DNA of 8,116 bases. Source: Acidobacteriota bacterium. Its GTDB lineage: Bacteria; Acidobacteriota; Terriglobia; UBA7540. The DNA lies in NCBI GenBank assembly GCA_003224665.1, contig QHZM01000145.1, forward strand, positions 1-8,116, given 5' to 3'. The notes under the pieces were generated by a model that saw only the letters and a program-made list of their open reading frames with translations, had not been told where the DNA came from and searched no databases. Both the position numbers and the translations under genes were made by a program. Below are positions 1 to 6,261 of the stretch, one piece after another (position 1 is the first letter of the stretch; each line of letters starts with the position of its first letter).

Positions 1-882
1 CTTTTCGATGAACTGATTCGCCTTCAGGCGGGCGACGTGGCGGACTTCAAAAAGGCGCGTGACACAGCCTGGAAATGGATGCTCGAACATTCGCTCAATC
101 CGGGCAGCCGGGCCCGGGACAAATGGAGCGGATACTTCGAAGACGTGCCCAAGAGTACTGAAAACGTAAACCAGACGACACCGACCATGACCGCGTACTA
201 CATTCTCTCGCGCGAGTCCCCCTCCGCGGCGGACCCGGCGTGGATGAATCATGTGGGACACATCATCGACTGGGTTCGACAGCGATTCGGCCGCGGCCCC
301 TACTTCGGAGCATGGGGGATTGACGAACAGGGGCCCCCGGGCGGCGGGGGTTGTTGCTCGCGGTCGGGTCTCGGGAGTGACACCTCGCGCTGGGCTGCGA
401 TCAACGCCATGTACTTTGAACTCACAGGGGACGGCCAGGCCCGCGAGGACGCCTTCCGCTCGCTGAATTACTCGACGTACTTCGCGGGCGATGACGGCAA
501 AGTTTCTTGCTGCGGCCGCGGGTTCGGCGACCCTTACTGGTTCAGCGACGGCTACGGCGACTACCTTCGCCATTTCAATTGGGCGATGGGGGCCCTGCCG
601 GAATTCGCTCCGCAAGGCGAAAATCACCTCCTCCGCTCAACTTCGATCGTCCAGAAAATCACTTATGGCGCTCGAAGCGTTGCGTATGCGACTTTCGACC
701 CGGCCGCAACGGAGGTCCTTCACCTCAATTTCAAGCCCGCCCGAGTAGCGTCAGGCACGACGGCGATGGTCGAGCGGAATGACCTCACCGAGCAGGGCTA
801 TACGGTTCGGCCTCTCCCCGGCGGCGATTACGTCGTGAGGGTCAAGCACGCGACCTCTCGTGAAATTTCCATCACAGGATGA
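1..882 (+). CDS. Hypothetical protein, alpha/alpha-barrel-like, 3' part only
   Basis: The frame is open to the left edge, so this is the C-terminal 293 residues of a longer protein; the GTG at 37 is in frame but need not be the start. The visible part falls into two regions. Residues about 1-210 are rich in Trp, Tyr and helix-type sequence (TAYYILSRES, WAAINAMYFELTGD, YGDYLRHFNWAMG), reminiscent of alpha/alpha-toroid folds found in six-hairpin glycosidases and terpene-cyclase-like proteins. Residues about 215-293 alternate in a beta-strand pattern and probably form a small C-terminal beta domain. Two vicinal cysteine pairs stand out (C118-C119 and C170-C171), each next to a Gly-rich stretch. 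No catalytic motif could be assigned with confidence, so no activity is proposed. It may be secreted, but the N-terminus that would show this is outside the window. The frame is certain; the fold assignment is a guess from sequence texture. Confidence 0.8.
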   Translation, partial: LFDELIRLQAGDVADFKKARDTAWKWMLEHSLNPGSRARDKWSGYFEDVPKSTENVNQTTPTMTAYYILSRESPSAADPAWMNHVGHIIDWVRQRFGRGPYFGAWGIDEQGPPGGGGCCSRSGLGSDTSRWAAINAMYFELTGDGQAREDAFRSLNYSTYFAGDDGKVSCCGRGFGDPYWFSDGYGDYLRHFNWAMGALPEFAPQGENHLLRSTSIVQKITYGARSVAYATFDPAATEVLHLNFKPARVASGTTAMVERNDLTEQGYTVRPLPGGDYVVRVKHATSREISITG

Positions 883-909
883 ATTGTCAAACGTCCTCAT
901 GATCTCTCG

Positions 910-939
910 CCGGAGTGGCTCTTCGAGCCGGACTCCCGG
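910..939 (+). terminator. Stem-loop after the first gene, possible terminator
   Basis: An inverted repeat 28 bases after the stop codon can fold into a GC-rich hairpin. The inner stem is GGCTC/GAGCC around the loop TTC (922-924), and the outer stem is GGAGT/ACTCC, interrupted by a two-base bulge (930-931). A further CC/GG closes it. There is no T-run downstream, so an intrinsic terminator is only possible; it could also be a 3'-end stabilising structure. Confidence 0.35.
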
Positions 940-1100
940 TCCGTCCTGGCAGCCCGGCTCCAGCCTGCGCTCAGCGTCCCGGACCACATCGCTCGACGAC
1001 ACCTCCACGACGGTGCCTCCTCATTCATCCAAAGGTCCAGGAAAAAATTTGGAGAGAACTCTTCGAATTAGGACTCGCGACTTCTTGTTCCAACAGGGAA

Positions 1101-1106
1101 AGGAGG
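1101..1106 (+). promoter_or_regulatory. Ribosome binding site of the SDR gene
   Basis: AGGAGG lies four bases before the ATG at 1111 and extends upstream to AAAGGAGG. It is a near-perfect Shine-Dalgarno sequence and fixes the start of the dehydrogenase gene. Confidence 0.8.
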
Positions 1107-1110
1107 TTCG

Positions 1111-1884
1111 ATGAAACTTAAGGGCCGCGTTACAGTGATTACGGGGGCCGGGTCAGGAATTGGCCGGGCTTCTGCCCTGGAATTCGCGAAGGAAGGCGCG
1201 CAGGTCGTGGTGGCGGACATCAACGAGGCTGGCGCGGCAAAAACGGTAAGACAAATCAAGACGGCCGGCGGGGAAGCGTGCGCCGTGAAGACCGACGTCG
1301 CAGACCCGGATTCCGTCCGGAACCTCGTAAAGGAAACGCTCAACGCCTTTTCGCGCGTCCATGTGCTCTTCAGCAACGCCGCAATTCAAATCAACAAGAC
1401 GGTAGAGGACACGACCGTAGAAGAGTGGAACCGCGAAATGGCGGTGAACCTGGGAGGCGTCTTCCTCTGCTCGAAGTTTTTTCTTCCTCATTTGCGGAAG
1501 ACCGGCGGCTGCATCATCAACATGGCCTCGGTCAACGGATATTTTGTCGAACCCATGTGCGCCGGCTACTGCGCTACCAAAGGCGCGATTATTGCGCTGA
1601 CCAAGGCCATGGCGATTGATCACGGCAAGGAAGGGATCCGCGTCAACTGCATCTGTCCGGGCTACATCGATTCCGGGCTGGCCTGGAGTTATTTTGAGGC
1701 CCAACCAGATCCAGCAGGCGCCCGCCAGACTGCAGGAAAGCTCCACGCCCTGTGGCGAATCGGGAGGCCGGAGGAGGTCGGCCGCGTGGCAGTCTTTCTC
1801 GCGAGCGAGGATGCTTCTTTCATGACCGGATCGGCTGTCGTCGTGGATGGTGGCTTTGGCTCCGGGCTCGCTCCGCAGGGTTAG
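1111..1884 (+). CDS. SDR family NAD(P)-dependent oxidoreductase
   Basis: A complete 257-residue classical short-chain dehydrogenase/reductase, the usual length for the family. The Rossmann nucleotide-binding motif TGAGSGIG is at residues 11-18. Asp36 at the end of the second strand (VVVADIN) is the position that normally favours NAD(H) over NADP(H). The NNAG motif appears as the variant SNAA (88-91). The catalytic tetrad is complete: Asn113, Ser140 (NMASVNG), Tyr153 and Lys157 (YCATK). The PG motif (CICPGYIDSG) and the C-terminal ending MTGSAVVVDGGF are typical. It should be a cytosolic, tetrameric alcohol/carbonyl oxidoreductase; the substrate cannot be read from the sequence. The start is fixed by AGGAGG four bases upstream. 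It is convergent with the transporter gene, with only 11 bases between the two stop codons. It shows no obvious link with the polysaccharide genes to the right. Confidence is high for the family and low for any particular substrate. Confidence 0.95.
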   Translation: MKLKGRVTVITGAGSGIGRASALEFAKEGAQVVVADINEAGAAKTVRQIKTAGGEACAVKTDVADPDSVRNLVKETLNAFSRVHVLFSNAAIQINKTVEDTTVEEWNREMAVNLGGVFLCSKFFLPHLRKTGGCIINMASVNGYFVEPMCAGYCATKGAIIALTKAMAIDHGKEGIRVNCICPGYIDSGLAWSYFEAQPDPAGARQTAGKLHALWRIGRPEEVGRVAVFLASEDASFMTGSAVVVDGGFGSGLAPQG

Positions 1885-1895
1885 TCCTGGGATGC

Positions 1896-2730
1896 TTATT
1901 TGCCCGTGGCCGGGAGGCTGCTTGGGGCCGGGCCCCTCTGCCTCTCCTCATAGACGGTGACCATCAAAGTGCTGACAAGGACGAGGATTCCGCCAGCGAC
2001 CATGGACTTCGTGAGTCGCTCGCCGTAAACAGCAGCCAACAGCACCCCAAAGAAGGGAATCATGTAATTCGACAGCCCCGCTTGCGTCGCGTCCAACCGC
2101 GTCAAGACGTTCAGAAAAATCACCATCGAAAGGAAGTATTGGAAAAGGGCAAGAATGGCAAGGCCCAGCCAGACGGGGAGATCAAAATTGAGCAGGTTGT
2201 GGAAGCCTTGCGTTCACGCTCAAAAAGTTCATCAGAGTCCCCTGCAGGAAGCCGCTGCTGGCGAACTTCAACTCTTTCCAGTTGATTCCCGAACATTGCA
2301 GAACGCCGACCAAAGCCAAGGCGAAGCTCGCCCAACGCAAGTTTGTCATGCGCTCGCCGAGGAAGATCCGAGCCATGACGGCGGTGGAGATAGGAAGGGT
2401 AAGCATCAGAAGGCCTGCATTCGAGGCATTCGACAATCGAACGCCCCAGGTGATGAACAGTTGAGCGACGACCTGACCCAACGCGCCAATCAGGATGAAC
2501 TCCAGGATATCGCGCCCCGGTAGACGGCTCCTGCCTCCCGCGGGGCCCCTCTGCCGCTCGCGCCGGACGATGGGGATCAGCAGGAGGGTGGCCAAGCTTA
2601 TTGGCAAAAAGGTCGCGAACACGGGCCCCATTTGGGCTTGCACCAGCTTGACCATGACGAATTGGCTTGCCCAGATGAGATTGCAGCCAAGCAGTAGAGT
2701 CCAGTCGCGCAGTCTCGACAGTTTAGGCAT
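1896..2730 (-). pseudogene. EamA/DMT-family transporter, broken by one frameshift
   Basis: Two minus-strand frames together encode about 277 residues, a normal length for a ten-helix drug/metabolite transporter with two EamA repeats. The first frame (from ATG 2730) gives five clear membrane helices and the hallmark LGERMT after helix 4. It becomes nonsense and stops at 2182. The second frame resumes with QGFHNLLNFDLPVW and LGLAILALFQYFLS and holds the remaining helices, the matching YGERLT after helix 9 and the stop at 1896. The second frame has a stop at 2216-2214, so the shift must lie between about 2213 and 2184, in the sixth helix. One extra base (or two missing bases) accounts for it. 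Everything else is intact, so this is either a very recent mutation or a sequencing/assembly error. If repaired, it would be an inner-membrane exporter of small metabolites; the substrate is unknown. The sequence before the ATG holds only a weak GGGAAA as ribosome binding site. Confidence 0.88.
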
Positions 2731-3510
2731 TCAGCTTTTTCCCGAATCGATTTTTGAGCCGCACCGGCCTGCATCCGAATACCAAGTCCTCATCGCTGGG
2801 ATGTGAAAAGGCCATTCGCTCAGCCTGCAAGCCAAGTCGATCGCAACGAAAGACGGTGCCATACCCCGCGCGAGCAACTTTCGCCTTTGACATGCCACGT
2901 ACGTAACCCGTAGACTCGCGGGACAGTCTAAACCTCACCGAGGGCCGTGACCAAAACCTAAGTTTCGGACCCTCGGCGAATCGAAGATTTCCATGCGGGA
3001 TCTTCTCAGTCATGCCTCAGACTTTTGAACATCCTTTTTCGGGGGTCCATTTGGAGACATAATACTTCCCGTCGGTGCGCACGGCAGGATGAGTTGGACC
3101 TCACCCATCGGTATGAGCCTCTCGTCACAAGGCAGCAACGCCATGCACTTGTGCGAGCACGTCCCAGGTCTCGAGTTCCGGCGAAGGCATCGCGCATGCT
3201 TCTGAGCCCTAAGTCCTATATTTTCCACCGTGGCATGGGAGATCCTCAGGCCCAACAGCAAGTTATTGGCCGCCTGGGGAGTGAGGCAGGTATCAGCAAT
3301 CAGGCGCCCGCCGGTTCCTTCGCTCCTCGCCACTTCGCGGTTGTTTCTCCTTTTGAATGTTGACTTTTCAAGGAAAGAGTTATAACGTGGGGCCTGTCTC
3401 CGCGTTTTGATGTTCTAGTCCCGCCCGTTTGGTGGCTAGGATTGGCGAGTTTGGGGCTAATCCAGTTTAGATTCGCCCACTTCTTAATTTCCCAACGCGG
3501 GTTGGCGTCA
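2731..3510. other. Long stretch without a convincing gene
   Basis: About 780 bases between the transporter start and the response regulator. Several frames stay open for 60-112 codons on both strands, but none shows a recognisable domain or a good ribosome binding site at normal spacing, and they conflict with each other. Two minus-strand frames (3333-3010 and 3013-2723) overlap by ATGA, and the second overlaps the transporter start by 8 bases, an operon-like pattern that could be chance. Visible elements are the perfect palindrome ACGTACGT (2897-2904), a small inverted repeat TAGACT/AGTCTA (2911-2930), and a promoter-like sequence at 3360-3386. It may be a decayed gene region. Confidence 0.5.
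3360..3386 (+). promoter_or_regulatory. Possible sigma70-type promoter upstream of the response regulator
   Basis: TTGACT (3360-3365) matches the -35 consensus in five of six bases, and TATAAC (3381-3386) matches the -10 consensus in five of six. The spacer is 15 bases, shorter than the ideal 17. Transcription would begin near 3393, giving a leader of roughly 120 bases before the ATG at 3511. The -10 sits inside the palindrome GTTATAAC, so it reads similarly on both strands, but no good -35 partner was seen on the minus strand. Confidence 0.4.
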
Positions 3511-4149
3511 ATGTGGAACGGGAGCATGAAGCTAGGGGTAATCAGTCCGTACGTGCTCACACGGAAGAAGGTCCGACCGGAAATTCTTCTCTTAGATTCG
3601 GCTAGCCTGGCCAGCGATTTCGAAGCAGTATCCAGAATTCAGAAGCACATCCCGGATACGAAATTCATACTCTTGACGGAAGAACTGGACGAGGACTTCC
3701 AGCTGCGAGCAATTAAAGCCGGGGTGCAAGGGTGCGTCACTAAAAGGGCCGATCCGCAAATCCTTCTGAAGGCTCTGAAGGCTGTCTCTCAAGGCGAGAT
3801 CTGGGCGAGCCATCGAATGGCCACCCGCATCATCGGGGAATTCATGCGATGGCGGCAGCCGGAGGAGGCAGAATCCAAAGAACTTACGCGGAGAGAATGG
3901 GAGATTCTTGGACTTGTTGCAAACGGTTTCAGAAATAAGGAGATTTCAAGCCGCCTCTGCATATCCGATAACACTGTAAAGACGCACCTCTACGCCATAT
4001 ACAAGAAGCTCCAGGTAGGGAACAGGTTAGGCGCTGCCTTATATTATTTCCATCAGGCAAAACAGGCTGGCGACAAGATCCTGAGCGCCCCGCCCCCAGG
4101 ACGGGCCACAGCACGAAGCCTCGGAAGCGTGAAGGCTGACGCGAGTTGA
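3511..4149 (+). CDS. LuxR/NarL-type response regulator with truncated receiver domain
   Basis: A 212-residue protein if started at ATG 3511. Other in-frame starts are TTG 3442, TTG 3502 and ATG 3526, and none has a good Shine-Dalgarno sequence. Residues 22-110 match the second half of a receiver domain. They include the phosphoacceptor-like Asp29 (ILLLD), the conserved Thr56 (FILLTEE) and Lys78 (GCVTK), followed by the typical ALKAVSQGE helix. The first half of the receiver, with its acidic pair that binds magnesium, is missing: only about 20 residues precede ILLLD instead of the usual 50 or so. Residues 125-175 are an intact LuxR helix-turn-helix (LTRREWEILGLVANG, NKEISSRL, ISDNTVKTHLYAIYKKLQV). 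The C-terminal 30 residues are low-complexity. It most likely binds DNA, but phosphorylation control is doubtful. No sensor kinase is adjacent. It lies upstream of the PilZ and polysaccharide export genes, so a role in their control is possible but unproven. Confidence 0.82.
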   Translation: MWNGSMKLGVISPYVLTRKKVRPEILLLDSASLASDFEAVSRIQKHIPDTKFILLTEELDEDFQLRAIKAGVQGCVTKRADPQILLKALKAVSQGEIWASHRMATRIIGEFMRWRQPEEAESKELTRREWEILGLVANGFRNKEISSRLCISDNTVKTHLYAIYKKLQVGNRLGAALYYFHQAKQAGDKILSAPPPGRATARSLGSVKADAS

Positions 4150-4460
4150 GGCAGATCAGATGGGCAGCGCTCTCATCTCTTAGAAGTCGTCCCGTCGGCT
4201 CTAGCCAGCAGCCCACCGTTAGCCCGCAAACCCAAAATTCTCGCCTCGACCAAGCGGTCGGACCGGAGAGGCGTTCCCAGCTTCCTAAGCCATTGGGTAC
4301 GATACCTCGCAATCCGGCATAATGCCGACTAACCCATCTGGTGGCGAATCGGCTCTCTTCAGCATACCTTAAGCTCAACGAAAATCACCTGTTTGCCCGA
4401 TTGCCGTGAGAGGGCCACTTTATTAAGAATCTCCAAGGAGGCGTCGCCCCAACTCCTTCC
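4150..4460. other. Intergenic region before the PilZ gene
   Basis: About 310 bases with no supported gene. It contains a 13-base odd palindrome CGGCATAATGCCG (4315-4327), which could be a regulator site or a tiny hairpin, and AAGGAGG at 4435-4441. No clear -35/-10 pair was found. A minus-strand frame covering part of it has no recognisable domain and is considered a chance frame. Confidence 0.5.
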
Positions 4461-4820
4461 ATGAGCGCGAATCGACCCGGCGAAAAACGCCGAGCGAAGA
4501 GATTTGAGATCGACTGTCCCGTGACCGTCGGACTCCGGCGCAAGGGGAACGGCCAAGCGGTCGGGCAGGGCCGCCTGCATGATGTCGCGGTTCGGGGAGC
4601 CCGTTTCTATTTGAGTCGCCCGCTAGAAATCGGCTCCAGTGTGGTCCTCCAGATTCACTTCCGCGACTTGAATGAGAGCGTCACGACCGTCCGATTTGAA
4701 GGGACGGTAATGCGAGTGGGGGAAAAGCGACCGTATGAAATCGCCGTCCGATTTCGACGCGGGGGCCGGTTTTTGCGAAGGGACCTGGAAGATTTGACGA
4801 ATGTGCGGCAGACCGCATAG
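4461..4820 (+). CDS. PilZ-domain protein, predicted cyclic-di-GMP binding
   Basis: A 119-residue single-domain protein, the usual size for a stand-alone PilZ protein. The N-terminal arginine motif RxxxR is R10-R14 (RRAKR) and leads into the first strand (FEIDCPVTVGL). The second ligand motif, usually [D/N]xSxxG, is D41-V-A-V-R-G46, with Ala43 where Ser is normal. Beta strands follow (ARFYLSR, SVVLQIHF, VRFEGTVMRVGE, YEIAVRF), ending in a basic helix. PilZ proteins bind the second messenger cyclic-di-GMP and often control exopolysaccharide production and motility. Its place immediately before polysaccharide export genes on the same strand fits such a role. The Shine-Dalgarno AAGGAGG (4435-4441) is 19 bases from the ATG, farther than ideal, yet no other in-frame start lies between. 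The Ser-to-Ala change may weaken ligand binding. Confidence 0.85.
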   Translation: MSANRPGEKRRAKRFEIDCPVTVGLRRKGNGQAVGQGRLHDVAVRGARFYLSRPLEIGSSVVLQIHFRDLNESVTTVRFEGTVMRVGEKRPYEIAVRFRRGGRFLRRDLEDLTNVRQTA

Positions 4821-4872
4821 CGGTTGCGGGAAAGGCTGAGCTTGACTCGGTCGGAGAATCCAGGTCCCGTGC

Positions 4873-4907
4873 CGAGCCCCCATTGACTGACGCAATGGGC
4901 CGACTCG
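4873..4907 (+). terminator. Stem-loop after the PilZ gene, possible terminator
   Basis: CCCATTG (4879-4885) and CAATGGG (4893-4899) form a perfect 7-base-pair stem around a 7-base loop, and CGAG/CTCG extends it on the outside. It begins 52 bases after the PilZ stop codon. Only a short T-stretch (ATTTTC) follows, about ten bases further, so termination is plausible but not assured. Confidence 0.4.
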
Positions 4908-4941
4908 CGAGGTGATTTTCAGGTTGACCCTAGCGGGTAGA

Positions 4942-4963
4942 CCGCGGGAGAGGATTCCCGCGG
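4942..4963 (+). promoter_or_regulatory. Strong GC-rich hairpin in the leader of the export gene
   Basis: CCGCGGGA (4942-4949) and TCCCGCGG (4956-4963) form a perfect 8-base-pair stem with the 6-base loop GAGGAT. No T-run follows. It sits about 150 bases before the export gene start, so it may be a leader structure, a pause site or part of a terminator for the PilZ gene. The loop resembles a ribosome binding sequence, but no gene start follows it. Confidence 0.35.
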
Positions 4964-5103
4964 GCGCGGGCGCCGTCCGAGCAGTAAACGCGGCCCGCCT
5001 CCGAGCGCGAGGTGTCGGGAACAGGAGTCGTACGCTCGCCACGCCCCAAGAGATCCCCATTCGTTTGAACCGGGGGTAGTCGCCGGCCAGGCTTGCGCGA
5101 TGG

Positions 5104-5110
5104 GGGAGGA
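5104..5110 (+). promoter_or_regulatory. Ribosome binding site that decides the export gene start
   Basis: GGGAGGA lies four bases before the ATG at 5115. An ATG at 5100 is in the same frame, but this Shine-Dalgarno sequence would then be inside the gene, so 5115 is preferred. Confidence 0.65.
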
Positions 5111-5114
5111 AAAG

Positions 5115-6203
5115 ATGTTAGCCCGTAAAACCAACTGCTCCGGCAGCCCCCCGCCGCCCGCCCTGGGACGAAATTTATCGGTCGCCCTTCACGCTCTCCT
5201 CGCCGTCGCAGCATTCGGGATGTTTGCGCTTCTGCGGGGCCAGGACGCTCCCTCTGCCAGGCAGGAAAATTCCACCCGCCCGGATGCTGGTGTCCTTAAG
5301 CCAGTTCCCAACTTCGAGGTGACCGCGAAAGAGGACTTCATCAGCCCCGACGACCTGCTTGAAGTTTACGTCGTGGATGTGGCCGAAATTTCGCGCGAGT
5401 ATCGAGTAAGTCCCGGCGGCTCGATTACCGTGCCCTTGCTCAACGACCCAATTCCTGCCACGGGCCTGGTGCCGGCCCAGCTCGCTCAGGCCATCGGCGA
5501 AAGGTTGCGGGCCGCGGGCATGGTGACCAACCCTCAGGTGACGGTGGCGATCAAGGAGTCTCGGCTTCGTTGCGTGGCCGTTACCGGCGCCGTCAGTCGA
5601 CCCCAGCTTTATCCGTTTTCTGGTCGGACCACTCTTCTGGACGTGATTTCCCAGGCGGGAGGGCTTGCCGACGAGGCGGGCACGACGGCGGTCATTACTC
5701 GCGGGGACCTCGCGATGCGGGTGCTGAGCCGGGGGAGACGAGACGAGACTGAACCTCCCCGGGTTGTTACGGCAGACTTGAAGCGGCTCCTCGAGACGGG
5801 CGATTCCGAACTTAACCTCGATTTGTACCCGGGCGATCGAGTGACGGTACAGCGCGCAGGGGTCTTTTATGTGGTTGGGGCGGTCAATCGTCCGGGTGGA
5901 TTTACGCTGAAAAACGACCGGGAGGAGATGACGGTCTTGAAAGCTCTGGCTCTCGCCGAAGACCTGAAGCCGACGGCGATCAGAAACAAAGCAATGATCC
6001 TCCGCAAAAATACTCGGATGCCTGAGGGGCGAGAAGAGATTGCGTTGAACCTGCAAAGGATTCTCGCCGGCCGGGCTCCCGACCAGCCTGTCAAGGCCGA
6101 CGACATCCTGTTTGTCCCCGACAGTTCGAGCAAGCGGGCCATGCGACGCGGGGCCGAAGCAGCCATTCAGATCGCCACCGGGGTCATCATCTGGCGGCGA
6201 TAG
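5115..6203 (+). CDS. Polysaccharide biosynthesis/export protein (Wza-like, SLBB domains)
   Basis: A 362-residue protein, typical length for the outer-membrane polysaccharide export family (OPX; Wza, GumB, KpsD). A hydrophobic segment at residues 21-40 with a basic start looks like a signal peptide or anchor; no lipobox cysteine was seen, unlike Wza itself. Residues about 73-150 form the Poly_export domain (ISPDDLLEVYV, YRVSPGGSITVPLL, ATGLVPAQLAQAI, NPQVTVAI). Two SLBB domains follow: about 154-200 (VAVTGAVSRPQLYPF, LLDVISQAGGLADEAG) and about 251-300 (FYVVGAVNRPGGFTL, TVLKALALAEDLKP). The end (ADDILFVPDS plus the helix AAIQIATGVIIW) is usual for the family. It should form the periplasm-to-outside channel for exopolysaccharide and work with the Wzc-like protein encoded next. 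The start at 5115 is preferred over 5100 because a GGGAGGA site precedes it at good spacing. The gene is probably co-transcribed with the next one, 58 bases away. Confidence 0.93.
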   Translation: MLARKTNCSGSPPPPALGRNLSVALHALLAVAAFGMFALLRGQDAPSARQENSTRPDAGVLKPVPNFEVTAKEDFISPDDLLEVYVVDVAEISREYRVSPGGSITVPLLNDPIPATGLVPAQLAQAIGERLRAAGMVTNPQVTVAIKESRLRCVAVTGAVSRPQLYPFSGRTTLLDVISQAGGLADEAGTTAVITRGDLAMRVLSRGRRDETEPPRVVTADLKRLLETGDSELNLDLYPGDRVTVQRAGVFYVVGAVNRPGGFTLKNDREEMTVLKALALAEDLKPTAIRNKAMILRKNTRMPEGREEIALNLQRILAGRAPDQPVKADDILFVPDSSSKRAMRRGAEAAIQIATGVIIWRR

Positions 6204-6211
6204 GGGTGGGC

Positions 6212-6244
6212 CAAGCCGAGGTTTTTGCCGACCTCAAGCCGAGG
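6212..6244 (+). repeat. Short direct repeat and hairpin between export and kinase genes
   Basis: CAAGCCGAGG occurs twice, at 6212-6221 and 6235-6244, 23 bases apart. Between and overlapping them GAGGT (6218-6222) can pair with ACCTC (6231-6235). The second copy ends 17 bases before the GTG start of the kinase gene. It could influence translation or mRNA processing between the two genes, or be chance. Confidence 0.4.
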
Positions 6245-6261
6245 AGTTCGAGGATACCGAC

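Noticed and set aside
883..1110. Possible small gene in the gap before the SDR gene
   Set aside because: Open frames here start inside or overlap neighbours, lack ribosome binding sites and read as low-complexity Arg/Pro/Ser sequence.
1153..1746. Minus-strand open frame (197 codons) opposite the SDR gene
   Set aside because: It is antisense to a gene with a complete catalytic motif set and shows no domain of its own.
2723..3013. Minus-strand frame faintly like a tyrosine-recombinase segment (DEDLVFG, KKLN)
   Set aside because: No catalytic Arg, His or Tyr motifs were found and the similarity is too short to support an integrase remnant.
3010..3333. Possible LuxR helix-turn-helix remnant (LRISHATVEN) on the minus strand
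   Set aside because: The match covers only about ten residues with no surrounding domain, so it is not annotated as a gene; mentioned only as part of the unassigned region.
3929..4378. Minus-strand open frame of 149 codons overlapping the regulator's 3' end and the following gap
   Set aside because: It overlaps the intact helix-turn-helix coding sequence and has Trp/Arg/Ser-rich composition with no domain.
5175..6056. Long minus-strand open frame (293 codons) opposite the export gene
   Set aside because: It lies wholly antisense to a well-supported gene, has no recognisable domain, and is expected from GC-rich third positions.
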